DNA of 9,564 nt from the NCBI GenBank assembly GCA_964478165.1, contig CAYZGU010000019.1, positions 1 to 9,564 on the forward strand, given 5' to 3'. A program made the translations under genes and the position numbers. The DNA comes from CAYZGU01 sp964478165 (GTDB taxonomy: Bacteria; Poribacteria; WGA-4E; JAJDTR01). Numbering within the stretch: position 1 is the stretch's first letter; every line of letters begins with the position of its first letter. Positions 1-6,444 of the stretch are shown in pieces. Under the pieces are notes generated by a model. It was not told where the DNA came from. It saw nothing but the letters and a program-made list of their open reading frames with translations, and made no database searches.

Positions 1-52
1 ACTAAAACCAAGCAATCTTTGTACAATGCAAGTGCCCCCTTAACGTTTCTGA

Positions 53-101
53 ACACTGGCTAAACCGACTTTCGCTATGACAAGTATGTTTTAGCCAGTG
101 T
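53..101. repeat. 12-bp perfect inverted repeat with 25-base loop
   Basis: The arm ACACTGGCTAAA (53-64) is exactly complementary to TTTAGCCAGTGT (90-101). It lies just past the 3' end of the minus-strand lipoprotein gene, so it could form a hairpin ending or stabilising that transcript. No T-run follows either arm, so it is not a textbook intrinsic terminator. It could also be a protein-binding site or the remnant of a small repeat element. Only the symmetry is certain. Confidence 0.6.
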
Positions 102-133
102 GTTTATACCATAGACAACTAGCAACCATGACC

Positions 134-838
134 TTATTCGACAATTCCTCGAAGGCCAGTAGATATATATTGCATATAGCTGCTGCTGTCACCGGGTGTC
201 GGTGTTAGGTTGACTAGTGGATTCGGAAGGGGACCGGAACCAGTTGGAGGAAACGGACCGCGGCTGAAGAATAGAAACCAGCCCCTTGTGCGTGGCGGAT
301 ATCCTTCGCTGATTTTCCTGGTCCTAGTATCAACGGGTGTTGCACCTAAGATGTCAGCATATGTGACGATGTCTCGCAACCATTCACCCCTCGCGGCACC
401 GGTATTATCGGTTACAATATTACCCATGTAGATGGCATCTGCAGTAAGGGTTGTTGCATCTGGCGCCACCCAGTAGATTTCGTATAAATGTGACGGGTGA
501 CTCCCTGTTAAGTGGACTCTGACTCGTCCGCTGATGTTATTGATTCTTATACTTCCGCGCGCCATCGGATCCCCACCGGAAATAATGCCTAGGGTTGTCA
601 TGATTCTCCGGGCAGGACGAATGCCGACTATTGACGTTGCTCTATCGAGATTACGTCTGACAATCGGCGATGGTGCAGCTCCAATGTGATCATCGATGGA
701 TTCACTGATAGCGCTCGTTTTAGCAGGTGAAAGTAGAACATCGTTTGCCGGGCTATCGCACCCTTGAAGAGTGAGAAGTGTCAACAATAGTACTGTAAGA
801 CTACCAAGTTGTTTAATGGTGTTCGGCAGACTAAACAT
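134..838 (-). CDS. Uncharacterised lipoprotein
   Basis: The 234-residue product is not recognised as a named family. Residues 1-26 form a signal peptide with a leucine-rich core ending in the lipobox LQGC, so Cys27 is the predicted lipidated residue. Asp28 follows it, which in enterobacterial Lol rules favours inner-membrane retention; whether that rule applies here is unknown. After a polar linker (about 28-90), residues 95-150 look like a small beta domain (SGRVRVHLTG, YEIYW, then a Gly-rich strand-turn region). The C-terminal third is rich in Pro, Gly and Arg. The start is supported by a good Shine-Dalgarno (GGAG on the minus strand, 847-850) eight bases from the ATG. The gene is divergent from everything else in the window, so a link to the downstream operon is unproven. 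Confidence 0.85.
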   Translation of the reverse strand: MFSLPNTIKQLGSLTVLLLTLLTLQGCDSPANDVLLSPAKTSAISESIDDHIGAAPSPIVRRNLDRATSIVGIRPARRIMTTLGIISGGDPMARGSIRINNISGRVRVHLTGSHPSHLYEIYWVAPDATTLTADAIYMGNIVTDNTGAARGEWLRDIVTYADILGATPVDTRTRKISEGYPPRTRGWFLFFSRGPFPPTGSGPLPNPLVNLTPTPGDSSSYMQYISTGLRGIVE

Positions 839-1138
839 GATTTTATCTCCTTATTGAAACGGTTTGTTTTGTTGCAAATTAATATCAATAGTTAAGCCTA
901 ATCTCCATAGCGCAATAGCTGTGCCAAGAGCAGAAACACCTCTCGAATTGTCGATTTAAACGGCTGTAAACCCTAACAGGCACTTGTTTCTAGCTTAATA
1001 ATTAATAAGCCCAGTTCCCGATGAATTGCTAATATATTCACAGGGAAAAGTGTGCACAAATTTGAACACAACTATATTTCTGTTCACTTTCCAGGAGATA
1101 AACATCAAGACTACCAGACACCCAATAAGTTATATCCT

Positions 1139-1200
1139 TGTTGGCCAAAAACCCAAAATCCGGCAATAAGCCAACAGAATCCTTCTCGTCTTATTGCCGG
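1139..1200. repeat. Two abutting inverted repeats (7-bp and 11-bp stems)
   Basis: CCGGCAATAAG (1160-1170) is perfectly complementary to CTTATTGCCGG (1190-1200), with a 19-base loop. A second helix pairs TGTTGGC (1139-1145) with GCCAACA (1170-1176). The helices share base 1170, and the right arm of the second lies in the loop of the first, so they could compete or form a compact pseudoknot-like fold. Read on the minus strand, the 11-bp stem is followed by a T-rich stretch, but no minus-strand gene ends here. The role is unknown: leader RNA structure, small repeat and protein-binding site are all possible. Confidence 0.5.
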
Positions 1201-1552
1201 CATGCCTTGGTCCGTCATTACTTGCACCCGCGATTTTGCAAAACAAGTCATATGGATAGCGGTCTTAAATCTGTTCCTTTCTTCCCAGTTCTGATTTTTC
1301 CACTACTCTAGTCTGACCATGAAGTCACTCACAAAAAAAGACATATCGGTATCAGAGGGCGTGACAAATTCTTTTGGAAAACTAAACGAATCGAATAATA
1401 GTTCCCTTCAACAGCCCAACATATCTAACATCGTTTTGCTATGTAAGCACTTCCTTATTCCTGAAAATCTCCTCACTGAACTGAGACATCCTATTCTTAG
1501 TTGTCAGCGTGGTTACAAGATGTTATGGTTGCGAATGATATTCTAGAATTTT

Positions 1553-1557
1553 GGAGG
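1553..1557 (+). promoter_or_regulatory. Shine-Dalgarno fixing the dioxygenase start
   Basis: GGAGG sits six bases before the ATG at 1564, a strong ribosome binding site. It decides for that start over an in-frame TTG at 1501, which has no comparable signal and would add 21 residues before the family homology begins. Confidence 0.75.
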
Positions 1558-1563
1558 TGTGCC

Positions 1564-2451
1564 ATGATTCTTACGATGAACAAACACTCGTTAGAGTTAA
1601 ATGGGAGATATCTTGGTCTGCTACGCGCGTCCAATGAATTAGTCAGCGATTCCAATGCGCTACACGAACGAATGAATGAGGACGGATACCTACTTATTCG
1701 TGGTTTGCACAACCGTGAAAAAGTTGAGACAGCTCGCCAGTTTCTTCTTGAGAAGCTCGATCAGAACGGACAAATTGACAAATCCTGTACACTTTGGGAC
1801 GGCGTTGCAACACAAGGAAAACGAGGAGCATTCCTCGGGGGAAATAGGGCAGTAACCCACAATCTAGCTTTTCTGAATGTCGTCGAATCGCCGGAAATTA
1901 TGAATTTCTGCGAAGCATATTTCGATGCGCCGGTGATTACCTATGATTTCAAATGGCTGCGAGTAATGAGCCCCGGAGGATTTACAGGTGCCCATTACGA
2001 CATTGTCTATATGGGACGTGGAACAAAGTACGTCCTCACGTGTTGGACACCGCTCGGAGATATTTCCCTTGAAATGGGGCCACTGGCACTTCTTGTTGGT
2101 TCCCATCGCTTTGAGATACTCAAAGAAACTTACGCAAAAATGGACGTCGATCGCGATCATGTTACCGGATCGTTCTCGAGTAATCCAATTGAATTGGTAG
2201 ATCGCTATGGCGGACGCTGGGAAACGAGCTCGTTTGAGATGGGGGATGTTCTCATTTTCGGTATGTACGTAATGCACGGTTCGCTGGATAACACAACCGA
2301 TCGATTTCGGATTAGCACCGATACGCGCTATCAGCGCGCTGACGAACCAGTTGATGAGCGTTGGATTGGAGAAAATCCCATAGCCCATTATGCTTGGACA
2401 AATGGTAAAACGATTCCAATGGAGGAGATTCGGAAGCGTTGGGACGTATGA
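1564..2451 (+). CDS. Phytanoyl-CoA dioxygenase (PhyH)-family oxygenase
   Basis: This 295-residue cytosolic protein belongs to the PhyH-like Fe(II)/2-oxoglutarate-dependent dioxygenases, which usually hydroxylate an unactivated C-H bond. The N-terminal family pattern (NEDGYLLIRGL, 38-48) is present. The iron ligands are visible as the HxD motif His144-Tyr-Asp146 and distal His238 in MHGSLDN. Arg247 or Arg249 is the expected 2-oxoglutarate carboxylate anchor. The stretch WTPLGDISLEMGPLALLVGSH (161-181) is the usual core strand plus the 'G-P-L...GSH' signature. All catalytic positions seem intact and length is normal. The substrate cannot be read from sequence: family members act on acyl-CoAs, amino acids, lipids and natural products. 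It is separated from the downstream operon by about 930 bases, so co-transcription is uncertain. Confidence 0.9.
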   Translation: MILTMNKHSLELNGRYLGLLRASNELVSDSNALHERMNEDGYLLIRGLHNREKVETARQFLLEKLDQNGQIDKSCTLWDGVATQGKRGAFLGGNRAVTHNLAFLNVVESPEIMNFCEAYFDAPVITYDFKWLRVMSPGGFTGAHYDIVYMGRGTKYVLTCWTPLGDISLEMGPLALLVGSHRFEILKETYAKMDVDRDHVTGSFSSNPIELVDRYGGRWETSSFEMGDVLIFGMYVMHGSLDNTTDRFRISTDTRYQRADEPVDERWIGENPIAHYAWTNGKTIPMEEIRKRWDV

Positions 2452-2951
2452 GAACCCAGAGCTTCCGACGCTTCATGGTCCACAGAATGGGTTGTTACAA
2501 GTCCAGTAAAATCTCAAGACCGGCATCGCCTCACTGCTTAAGAACGACACCAAGATTAAGACCACTCCGATGCCTTGAGTCTATGCCAATTAATCTCCCA
2601 CTAGGAGGAAGCCAAACAACCGTCGCAAACACCGGTTCTGCCGTAAGATAACGGCGGTTCCCACTCTAGAGAGCCATTCTGAGCATATATCTGTATGATG
2701 AGGGCGAGAACATAGGTAGTTCGAATAGAAGCCGTGACCAAGCACATATCAGCGCGGTTGAAATCATCTACGCAAGCGCTAGTGGTCCCGTATCATTAGG
2801 TATTCGAATATAGCGAGGGCTAGGAAGTGAAGTTCGGAGAAACCGCCGAACGCCAGCGTAAGAACAACTCCAACCGCGAGCCTAGAAACGTCCATCTCCG
2901 GACCTCGATCATAAAACCAAGAAATTCAGGACGGTTTGGTTCAGTTTTCTC

Positions 2952-2979
2952 TTGACATCTATGTAAACTGGCATAGACT
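2952..2979 (+). promoter_or_regulatory. Candidate sigma70-type promoter for the operon
   Basis: A perfect -35 hexamer TTGACA (2952-2957) is followed after 16 bases by TAGACT (2974-2979), which matches TATAAT at four of six positions. It is the best promoter-like pair I see upstream of the five-gene operon. Initiation near 2987 would leave an unusually long leader of about 400 bases before the first ATG at 3385, so a nearer promoter may also exist. Confidence 0.45.
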
Positions 2980-2984
2980 ATGCC
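2970..2984. promoter_or_regulatory. 15-bp palindrome over the -10, possible operator
   Basis: GGCATAG, one central A, then CTATGCC form perfect 7+1+7 dyad symmetry that covers the candidate -10 element. This is where a dimeric repressor would block RNA polymerase. A 7-bp symmetric match is not rare by chance in a window this size, so the case rests on its overlap with the promoter. No regulator gene lies in the window. Confidence 0.4.
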
Positions 2985-3384
2985 TGGAACGAATTATAGA
3001 GCCGCGTATTGCGCCTATTGTTAGAGCAAATTTTATGAAGAGTATGCCTCGAAGCCATTAAGCTTGGGCTAACTGAATTCTACTCAAATCTCTCACCCTG
3101 ACTGTACGTTCTCCCGCTGGTCATTCTAGTTCAATAACCAACCATGAACTGCAAATCGGTTGAACCATTACTGGTATGTATCCAATCTGTTTAGCAAAAC
3201 TGTTTGATATTCGTTCTCGTTCACTGCACACAGTTCAAAAACATTGTGGGTAGCATTTTTGTATCGCGCCTCTATAACGTCCGCTGTGGAATGTTCGACT
3301 ATCAAAGCAATTAGCTTGGCTAACAATCATCTTAGCTTCGTTCGAACTTCCTTTGAAGCACACCAGTTCAAAAGACAATTCAAG

Positions 3385-3870
3385 ATGATACAGCATCCTT
3401 GCGAAAGACATCAGGATATCGAAAACACCCAACCGATTGTTAGAAAAAGGGATGTGGTTTGCTTGACAATCCTGTTTCTATTGTTCGCCTTTCGCGTAGT
3501 GGCACAGTTGGTACAGAAGTTCTATGCCCTCAGTTTCCTCCCTCCATTTGACAAATGGCAGAGCGGTGCGCTCCCGTACCCAGTACTCATAGCTATCCAG
3601 ATAATCATCATACTGATTTGTACAAAGCTCCTCGTGCAACTTGCACGAGGCCGAACAACTCCAAAACCGATGGTGAGTGTGATCTATATGGGGTTGGGGG
3701 GTGTGTACTTTTCTGTTATGTTATTCCGGCTCTTAGGAGGACTAACATTTGGCTCCGAGCATCATTGGTGGTCGGCCACGATTCCAACAGCCTTTCATTT
3801 GGTACTTGCGTCCTTCCTTCTGCTCCTTGGGAGATGCTATCACAGACTAAGGACACGAGATTCGAGGTAA
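3385..3870 (+). CDS. Small four-helix membrane protein, unknown function
   Basis: The 161-residue product is not recognised. It has four likely membrane helices at about 24-41, 66-85, 97-117 and 132-149, with a short basic tail (HRLRTRDSR). The loop after helix 1 contains PPFDKWQSGALPYP and the loop before helix 4 has GSEHHWW, whose two His could bind a metal or contact the hydroxylase partner. The ATG at 3385 is chosen because the frame opens further upstream only from a TTG (3244) in sequence without protein character; however, 3385 has no clear Shine-Dalgarno, so the start is provisional. It ends six bases before the diiron hydroxylase gene, which suggests a functional pairing with that membrane enzyme. 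The gene carries a striking 21-bp palindrome at 3630-3650. Confidence 0.75.
   Translation: MIQHPCERHQDIENTQPIVRKRDVVCLTILFLLFAFRVVAQLVQKFYALSFLPPFDKWQSGALPYPVLIAIQIIIILICTKLLVQLARGRTTPKPMVSVIYMGLGGVYFSVMLFRLLGGLTFGSEHHWWSATIPTAFHLVLASFLLLLGRCYHRLRTRDSR
3630..3650. repeat. 21-bp perfect palindrome inside a coding region
   Basis: CCTCGTGCAA (3630-3639), a central C, then TTGCACGAGG (3641-3650) form perfect 10+1+10 symmetry within codons 82-89 of the small membrane protein. As RNA, the 1-base spacing would force a few central pairs open to make a loop, still leaving a GC-rich stem. As DNA it has the size and shape of a dimeric regulator site. A 10-bp perfect arm at fixed spacing is unlikely by chance in a window of this length. 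Confidence 0.6.
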
Positions 3871-3876
3871 ATAGAA

Positions 3877-4770
3877 ATGAGATTAGCACAAGACAAAATC
3901 ACAAAGACCGTTTCTATGACAGCCTATCCTGCGACCATTGCGTTCTGCTTAATCCTAAAAGGAATTGTCCTGCGCAATTATCCATGGCACGTGAGCACTT
4001 ACCTCCCGGTTATTCTTGGTGCTTTCCTGGTCACGCTTCTTGAACGAACGTGTCCATACAAGAAGGAATGGCTTCCCAACAGATTAGATGTTGCAAATGA
4101 TGTTGTATTCATGGCAGTGGTACAGGTGATTCTGCCGAAGCTTCTGTCTTACTTTGTTGCTATCACACTCTTACAATTTCTGAAATCAAGCGGAACAACA
4201 CTTAGCGGCTACTGGCCGAATGACTTCGCACCATTTCTTCAGGCCGCGCTTATGGTTCTTACTGCTGATTTTTTGAGGTACTGGTTACACAGAGCTAGTC
4301 ACGAATGGTATCTCTTGTGGCGCCTGCATGCGGTTCACCACTCACCACACAAACTGTATTGGGTGAACGTCGGTCGTTTTCACCCGATGGACAAGGCACT
4401 TCAGTTTCTATTTGACGCCTTGCCATTTATTGTCCTTGGAATTTCGGAGGAAGTATTGGGGATATACTTCGTGTTTTATTCCATCAATGGCTTTTTCCAG
4501 CATTGCAACATCAACCTTCGGCTGGGGTTCCTAAACTATATTATCAGTGGTCCGGAATTGCATCGTTGGCATCATTCATTCATTATCACGGAATCGAACA
4601 GGAACTATGGGAACAATTTGATTGTCTGGGATTTGCTCTTTGGTACCTGGTTCCTGCCCCAAGCTAGGGAGATTGACCGCTTAGGGTTGAAGAACAGGAC
4701 ATATCCTTTGGATTTCGTCAGCCAGATAGGGGCACCTTTTATCAAAGGAATGGATAAAGAACAACCATGA
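3877..4770 (+). CDS. Fatty acid hydroxylase/sterol desaturase-family diiron protein
   Basis: This 297-residue integral membrane protein belongs to the family of sterol C-5 desaturases, fatty acid 2-hydroxylases and alkylglycerol monooxygenase, which use a His-coordinated di-iron centre and O2 to hydroxylate or desaturate lipids. The His boxes are complete: HRASH (138-142), HAVHH (151-155), QHCNINL (His209) and HRWHH (229-233), plus the conserved R-F-H-P around His169. Hydrophobic segments lie at about 17-32, 40-55, 75-102, 118-135 and 178-208. The ATG is preceded by GAGG (3864-3867), nine bases away. It overlaps the GH3 gene by four bases (ATGA), implying coupled translation. The family is clear; whether it hydroxylates or desaturates, and on which lipid, is not. 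A free or amide-linked acyl chain made by the neighbours is a plausible substrate. Confidence 0.92.
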   Translation: MRLAQDKITKTVSMTAYPATIAFCLILKGIVLRNYPWHVSTYLPVILGAFLVTLLERTCPYKKEWLPNRLDVANDVVFMAVVQVILPKLLSYFVAITLLQFLKSSGTTLSGYWPNDFAPFLQAALMVLTADFLRYWLHRASHEWYLLWRLHAVHHSPHKLYWVNVGRFHPMDKALQFLFDALPFIVLGISEEVLGIYFVFYSINGFFQHCNINLRLGFLNYIISGPELHRWHHSFIITESNRNYGNNLIVWDLLFGTWFLPQAREIDRLGLKNRTYPLDFVSQIGAPFIKGMDKEQP

Positions 4771-6437
4771 TAGACTCGCTGATTAATCAAGTACTAAATA
4801 TTATCACCTGGATGCGGATGCTCCTTATTAAGCGCTTTCTGTGGAATCCGCTCCTTAGGACAACTAACCACCCGCAACAAATCCAGTCCGAAGTGCTCAA
4901 ACAAATCCTTCTTAAAAGCAAAGACACCGTTTTCGGAAAGACTCACGGTTTTTCCCATATGAATTCCTACCAAGATTTTTGTGCGGCTGTACCTGTTCAA
5001 TCGTATGAAGACTTGCGCCCCTATATCGAAAAGCAAGAGGAAGAAAAGACTCCCTACTTATATGCTGAACAACCCGGAATGTATGCACAAACAAGTGGTA
5101 CAACAGGGAAACCGAAATATATTGCGATTCTTGAAAGTTCAATCTCCCAACACCGAAAAAGTCAACACATCTTTGCGTACGCACAGTATGCTGACATACC
5201 AGGAGTCTACAGCGGAAAGATTTTGGCTATTGTCAGCCCTGCTGTAGAAGGTTACTTGGAATCAGGGACCGCATATGGTTCGATGTCAGGGCTTATTTAT
5301 AAAAGCATGCCGAAATTCGTGCGTTCAAAATATGTCATTCCCCCCGAGTTGTTTGAAGTTGAAGACTATGAGATTAAATACTACTTAATCACGGCATTTG
5401 CACTTGCCGAGAAAAACATTACATTAATGGGCACTGCAAATCCCTCGACGATCCTCAAAATCGCGAATGTTCTTGAATATCAGTCAGTCAGCTTGATTCG
5501 TGACATCAGGAGGGGTAGCTTTGAGAATCTTAAAACGTTATCCGATGACGTGAGAAAATGCATTAATCACACTTTTACAAAAAACGCTTCCAGGGCAATC
5601 GAACTAGAACAAATCCTATCTGAAAAGAAGCAACTAGTCTTATCAGACATATGGCCAAATTTGCGAGCTGTTAGCACGTGGACCGGTGGAAGCTGCGCTG
5701 TCCTAATCTCGTCTCTGAAAACACACCTGCTGAAAACCACGCGAATTGTTGAACTCGGATATTTGTCCACCGAATTCCGAGGAAACATCACAATCGACAT
5801 TCCCAACAACAAGGCTATTCCAACATTGGACACAAATTTCTTTGAGTTTGTGCAAAAAGAAGACTGGGAGAGTGAGAAACCTGCTTTTCTGACCCTGGAA
5901 CAGATCGAAATAGGGAAGCAATACTACATTTTAGTGACCACCCCAAACGGGCTGTACCGTTACGATATAAATGACATAATTGAAGTCACTGGAAGGCACA
6001 ACAGAACGCCCACTTTCGCTTTCGTTCAGAAGGGAAAAGGCGTAACGAATATAACGGGAGAAAAGCTCTACGAAACCCAACTTGTCCAAGCGATAGAAGC
6101 AGCAAAACAAAAGCATCTCTTAGATATTGATTTCTTCATAATGCTGGCCGATCCGGAGAAACTACAATACAAACTCTATGTTGAACATGAACCCATTGAT
6201 GCAGGTATATTACTGGGAACTTTAGAACAATATTTGTCCGATCTCAACATTGAGTACGAGACTAAGAGGAAAAGCGGACGGTTAAAACCCTTGCGCTTGA
6301 AATTTCTGAAAAGTGGCGCTTCAGCGGCCTATAAACGTCATAGTATCGAAACTGGGCAACGCGAGGGTCAGTTCAAGGTCTTACATCTCCAGTACAAAAA
6401 AGATTGCACTTTTGACATTGACGCACATATCCACTAG
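4767..6437 (+). CDS. GH3-family acyl-acid amido synthetase
   Basis: GH3 proteins, known mainly from plants (jasmonate and auxin conjugation), are members of the ANL superfamily. They adenylate a carboxylic acid with ATP and transfer the acyl group to an amine, typically an amino acid. This 556-residue protein has the three nucleotide-binding motifs: TSGTTGKPK (109-117), GYLSTE (331-336) and YRYDIND (397-403). The strongly GH3-like segment TPTFAFVQKGKGVTNITGEKLYE covers 414-436 (split here as TPTFAFVQKGKG and VTNITGEKLYE). The C-terminal GQFK (534-537) carries the lysine expected in the mobile domain. Length is normal for bacterial members and no motif is damaged. No signal peptide is seen, so it should be cytosolic, though residues 1-30 could form an amphipathic membrane-touching helix. 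No strong ribosome binding site precedes the ATGA overlap, so coupling is likely. Acyl and amine substrates are unknown. Confidence 0.93.
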   Translation: MIDSLINQVLNIITWMRMLLIKRFLWNPLLRTTNHPQQIQSEVLKQILLKSKDTVFGKTHGFSHMNSYQDFCAAVPVQSYEDLRPYIEKQEEEKTPYLYAEQPGMYAQTSGTTGKPKYIAILESSISQHRKSQHIFAYAQYADIPGVYSGKILAIVSPAVEGYLESGTAYGSMSGLIYKSMPKFVRSKYVIPPELFEVEDYEIKYYLITAFALAEKNITLMGTANPSTILKIANVLEYQSVSLIRDIRRGSFENLKTLSDDVRKCINHTFTKNASRAIELEQILSEKKQLVLSDIWPNLRAVSTWTGGSCAVLISSLKTHLLKTTRIVELGYLSTEFRGNITIDIPNNKAIPTLDTNFFEFVQKEDWESEKPAFLTLEQIEIGKQYYILVTTPNGLYRYDINDIIEVTGRHNRTPTFAFVQKGKGVTNITGEKLYETQLVQAIEAAKQKHLLDIDFFIMLADPEKLQYKLYVEHEPIDAGILLGTLEQYLSDLNIEYETKRKSGRLKPLRLKFLKSGASAAYKRHSIETGQREGQFKVLHLQYKKDCTFDIDAHIH

Positions 6438-6444
6438 GGAAACC

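Larger units (their letters stand above)
839..1563. other. Gene-poor region between divergent genes
   Basis: About 725 bases separate the starts of the divergent lipoprotein and dioxygenase genes. It must hold both promoters, but I see no convincing -35/-10 pair on either strand. The clear structure is the hairpin pair at 1139-1200. Two plus-strand open frames (1052-1294 and 1319-1546) lack ribosome binding sites and recognisable protein character, and are not called as genes. Confidence 0.5.
2452..3384. other. Long gene-poor stretch ahead of the operon
   Basis: I find no convincing gene in about 930 bases. An open frame from the ATG at 2448 overlaps the dioxygenase stop as ATGA and runs to 2651, but its 67 residues are very basic, lack hydrophobic blocks and match nothing I know. 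The stretch also holds a near-repeat of AGGTA(G)TTCGAATA (2714-2727 and 2798-2810), a 6-bp hairpin (2832-2851) and the promoter/palindrome at 2952-2984. It may be a decayed gene followed by the control region of the operon. Confidence 0.5.

Noticed and set aside
210..431. Plus-strand 73-codon open frame opposite the lipoprotein gene
   Set aside because: It is antisense to a gene with clear signal peptide, lipobox and ribosome binding site, and its product has no recognisable features.
1319..1546. 75-codon open frame ahead of the dioxygenase gene
   Set aside because: It has an ATG but no ribosome binding site, and the product resembles nothing; its end before 1564 could make it a leader peptide but nothing in sequence supports that.
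1501..1563. TTG start extending the dioxygenase by 21 residues
   Set aside because: The GGAGG at 1553-1557 with six-base spacing points clearly to the ATG at 1564.
1864..2388. Minus-strand 174-codon open frame inside the dioxygenase gene
   Set aside because: It is antisense to an intact PhyH protein with all catalytic residues, and its product is unrecognisable.
2715..2740. tRNA-like TTCGAAT loop followed by a CCA
   Set aside because: The flanking bases do not form the five-pair T-stem, and no acceptor or anticodon arm can be built upstream.
2832..2851. GTTCGG/CCGAAC hairpin as a terminator
   Set aside because: The stem is only six pairs and no T-run follows.
3244..3384. TTG start extending the small membrane protein by 47 residues
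   Set aside because: There is no ribosome binding site and the extension lacks consistent protein character; the four-helix protein is complete from 3385.
6313..6444. TTG start extending the epimerase-like protein into the GH3 gene
   Set aside because: Family homology begins at MKISHIEIRQ (6445), which has its own AGGGA signal.
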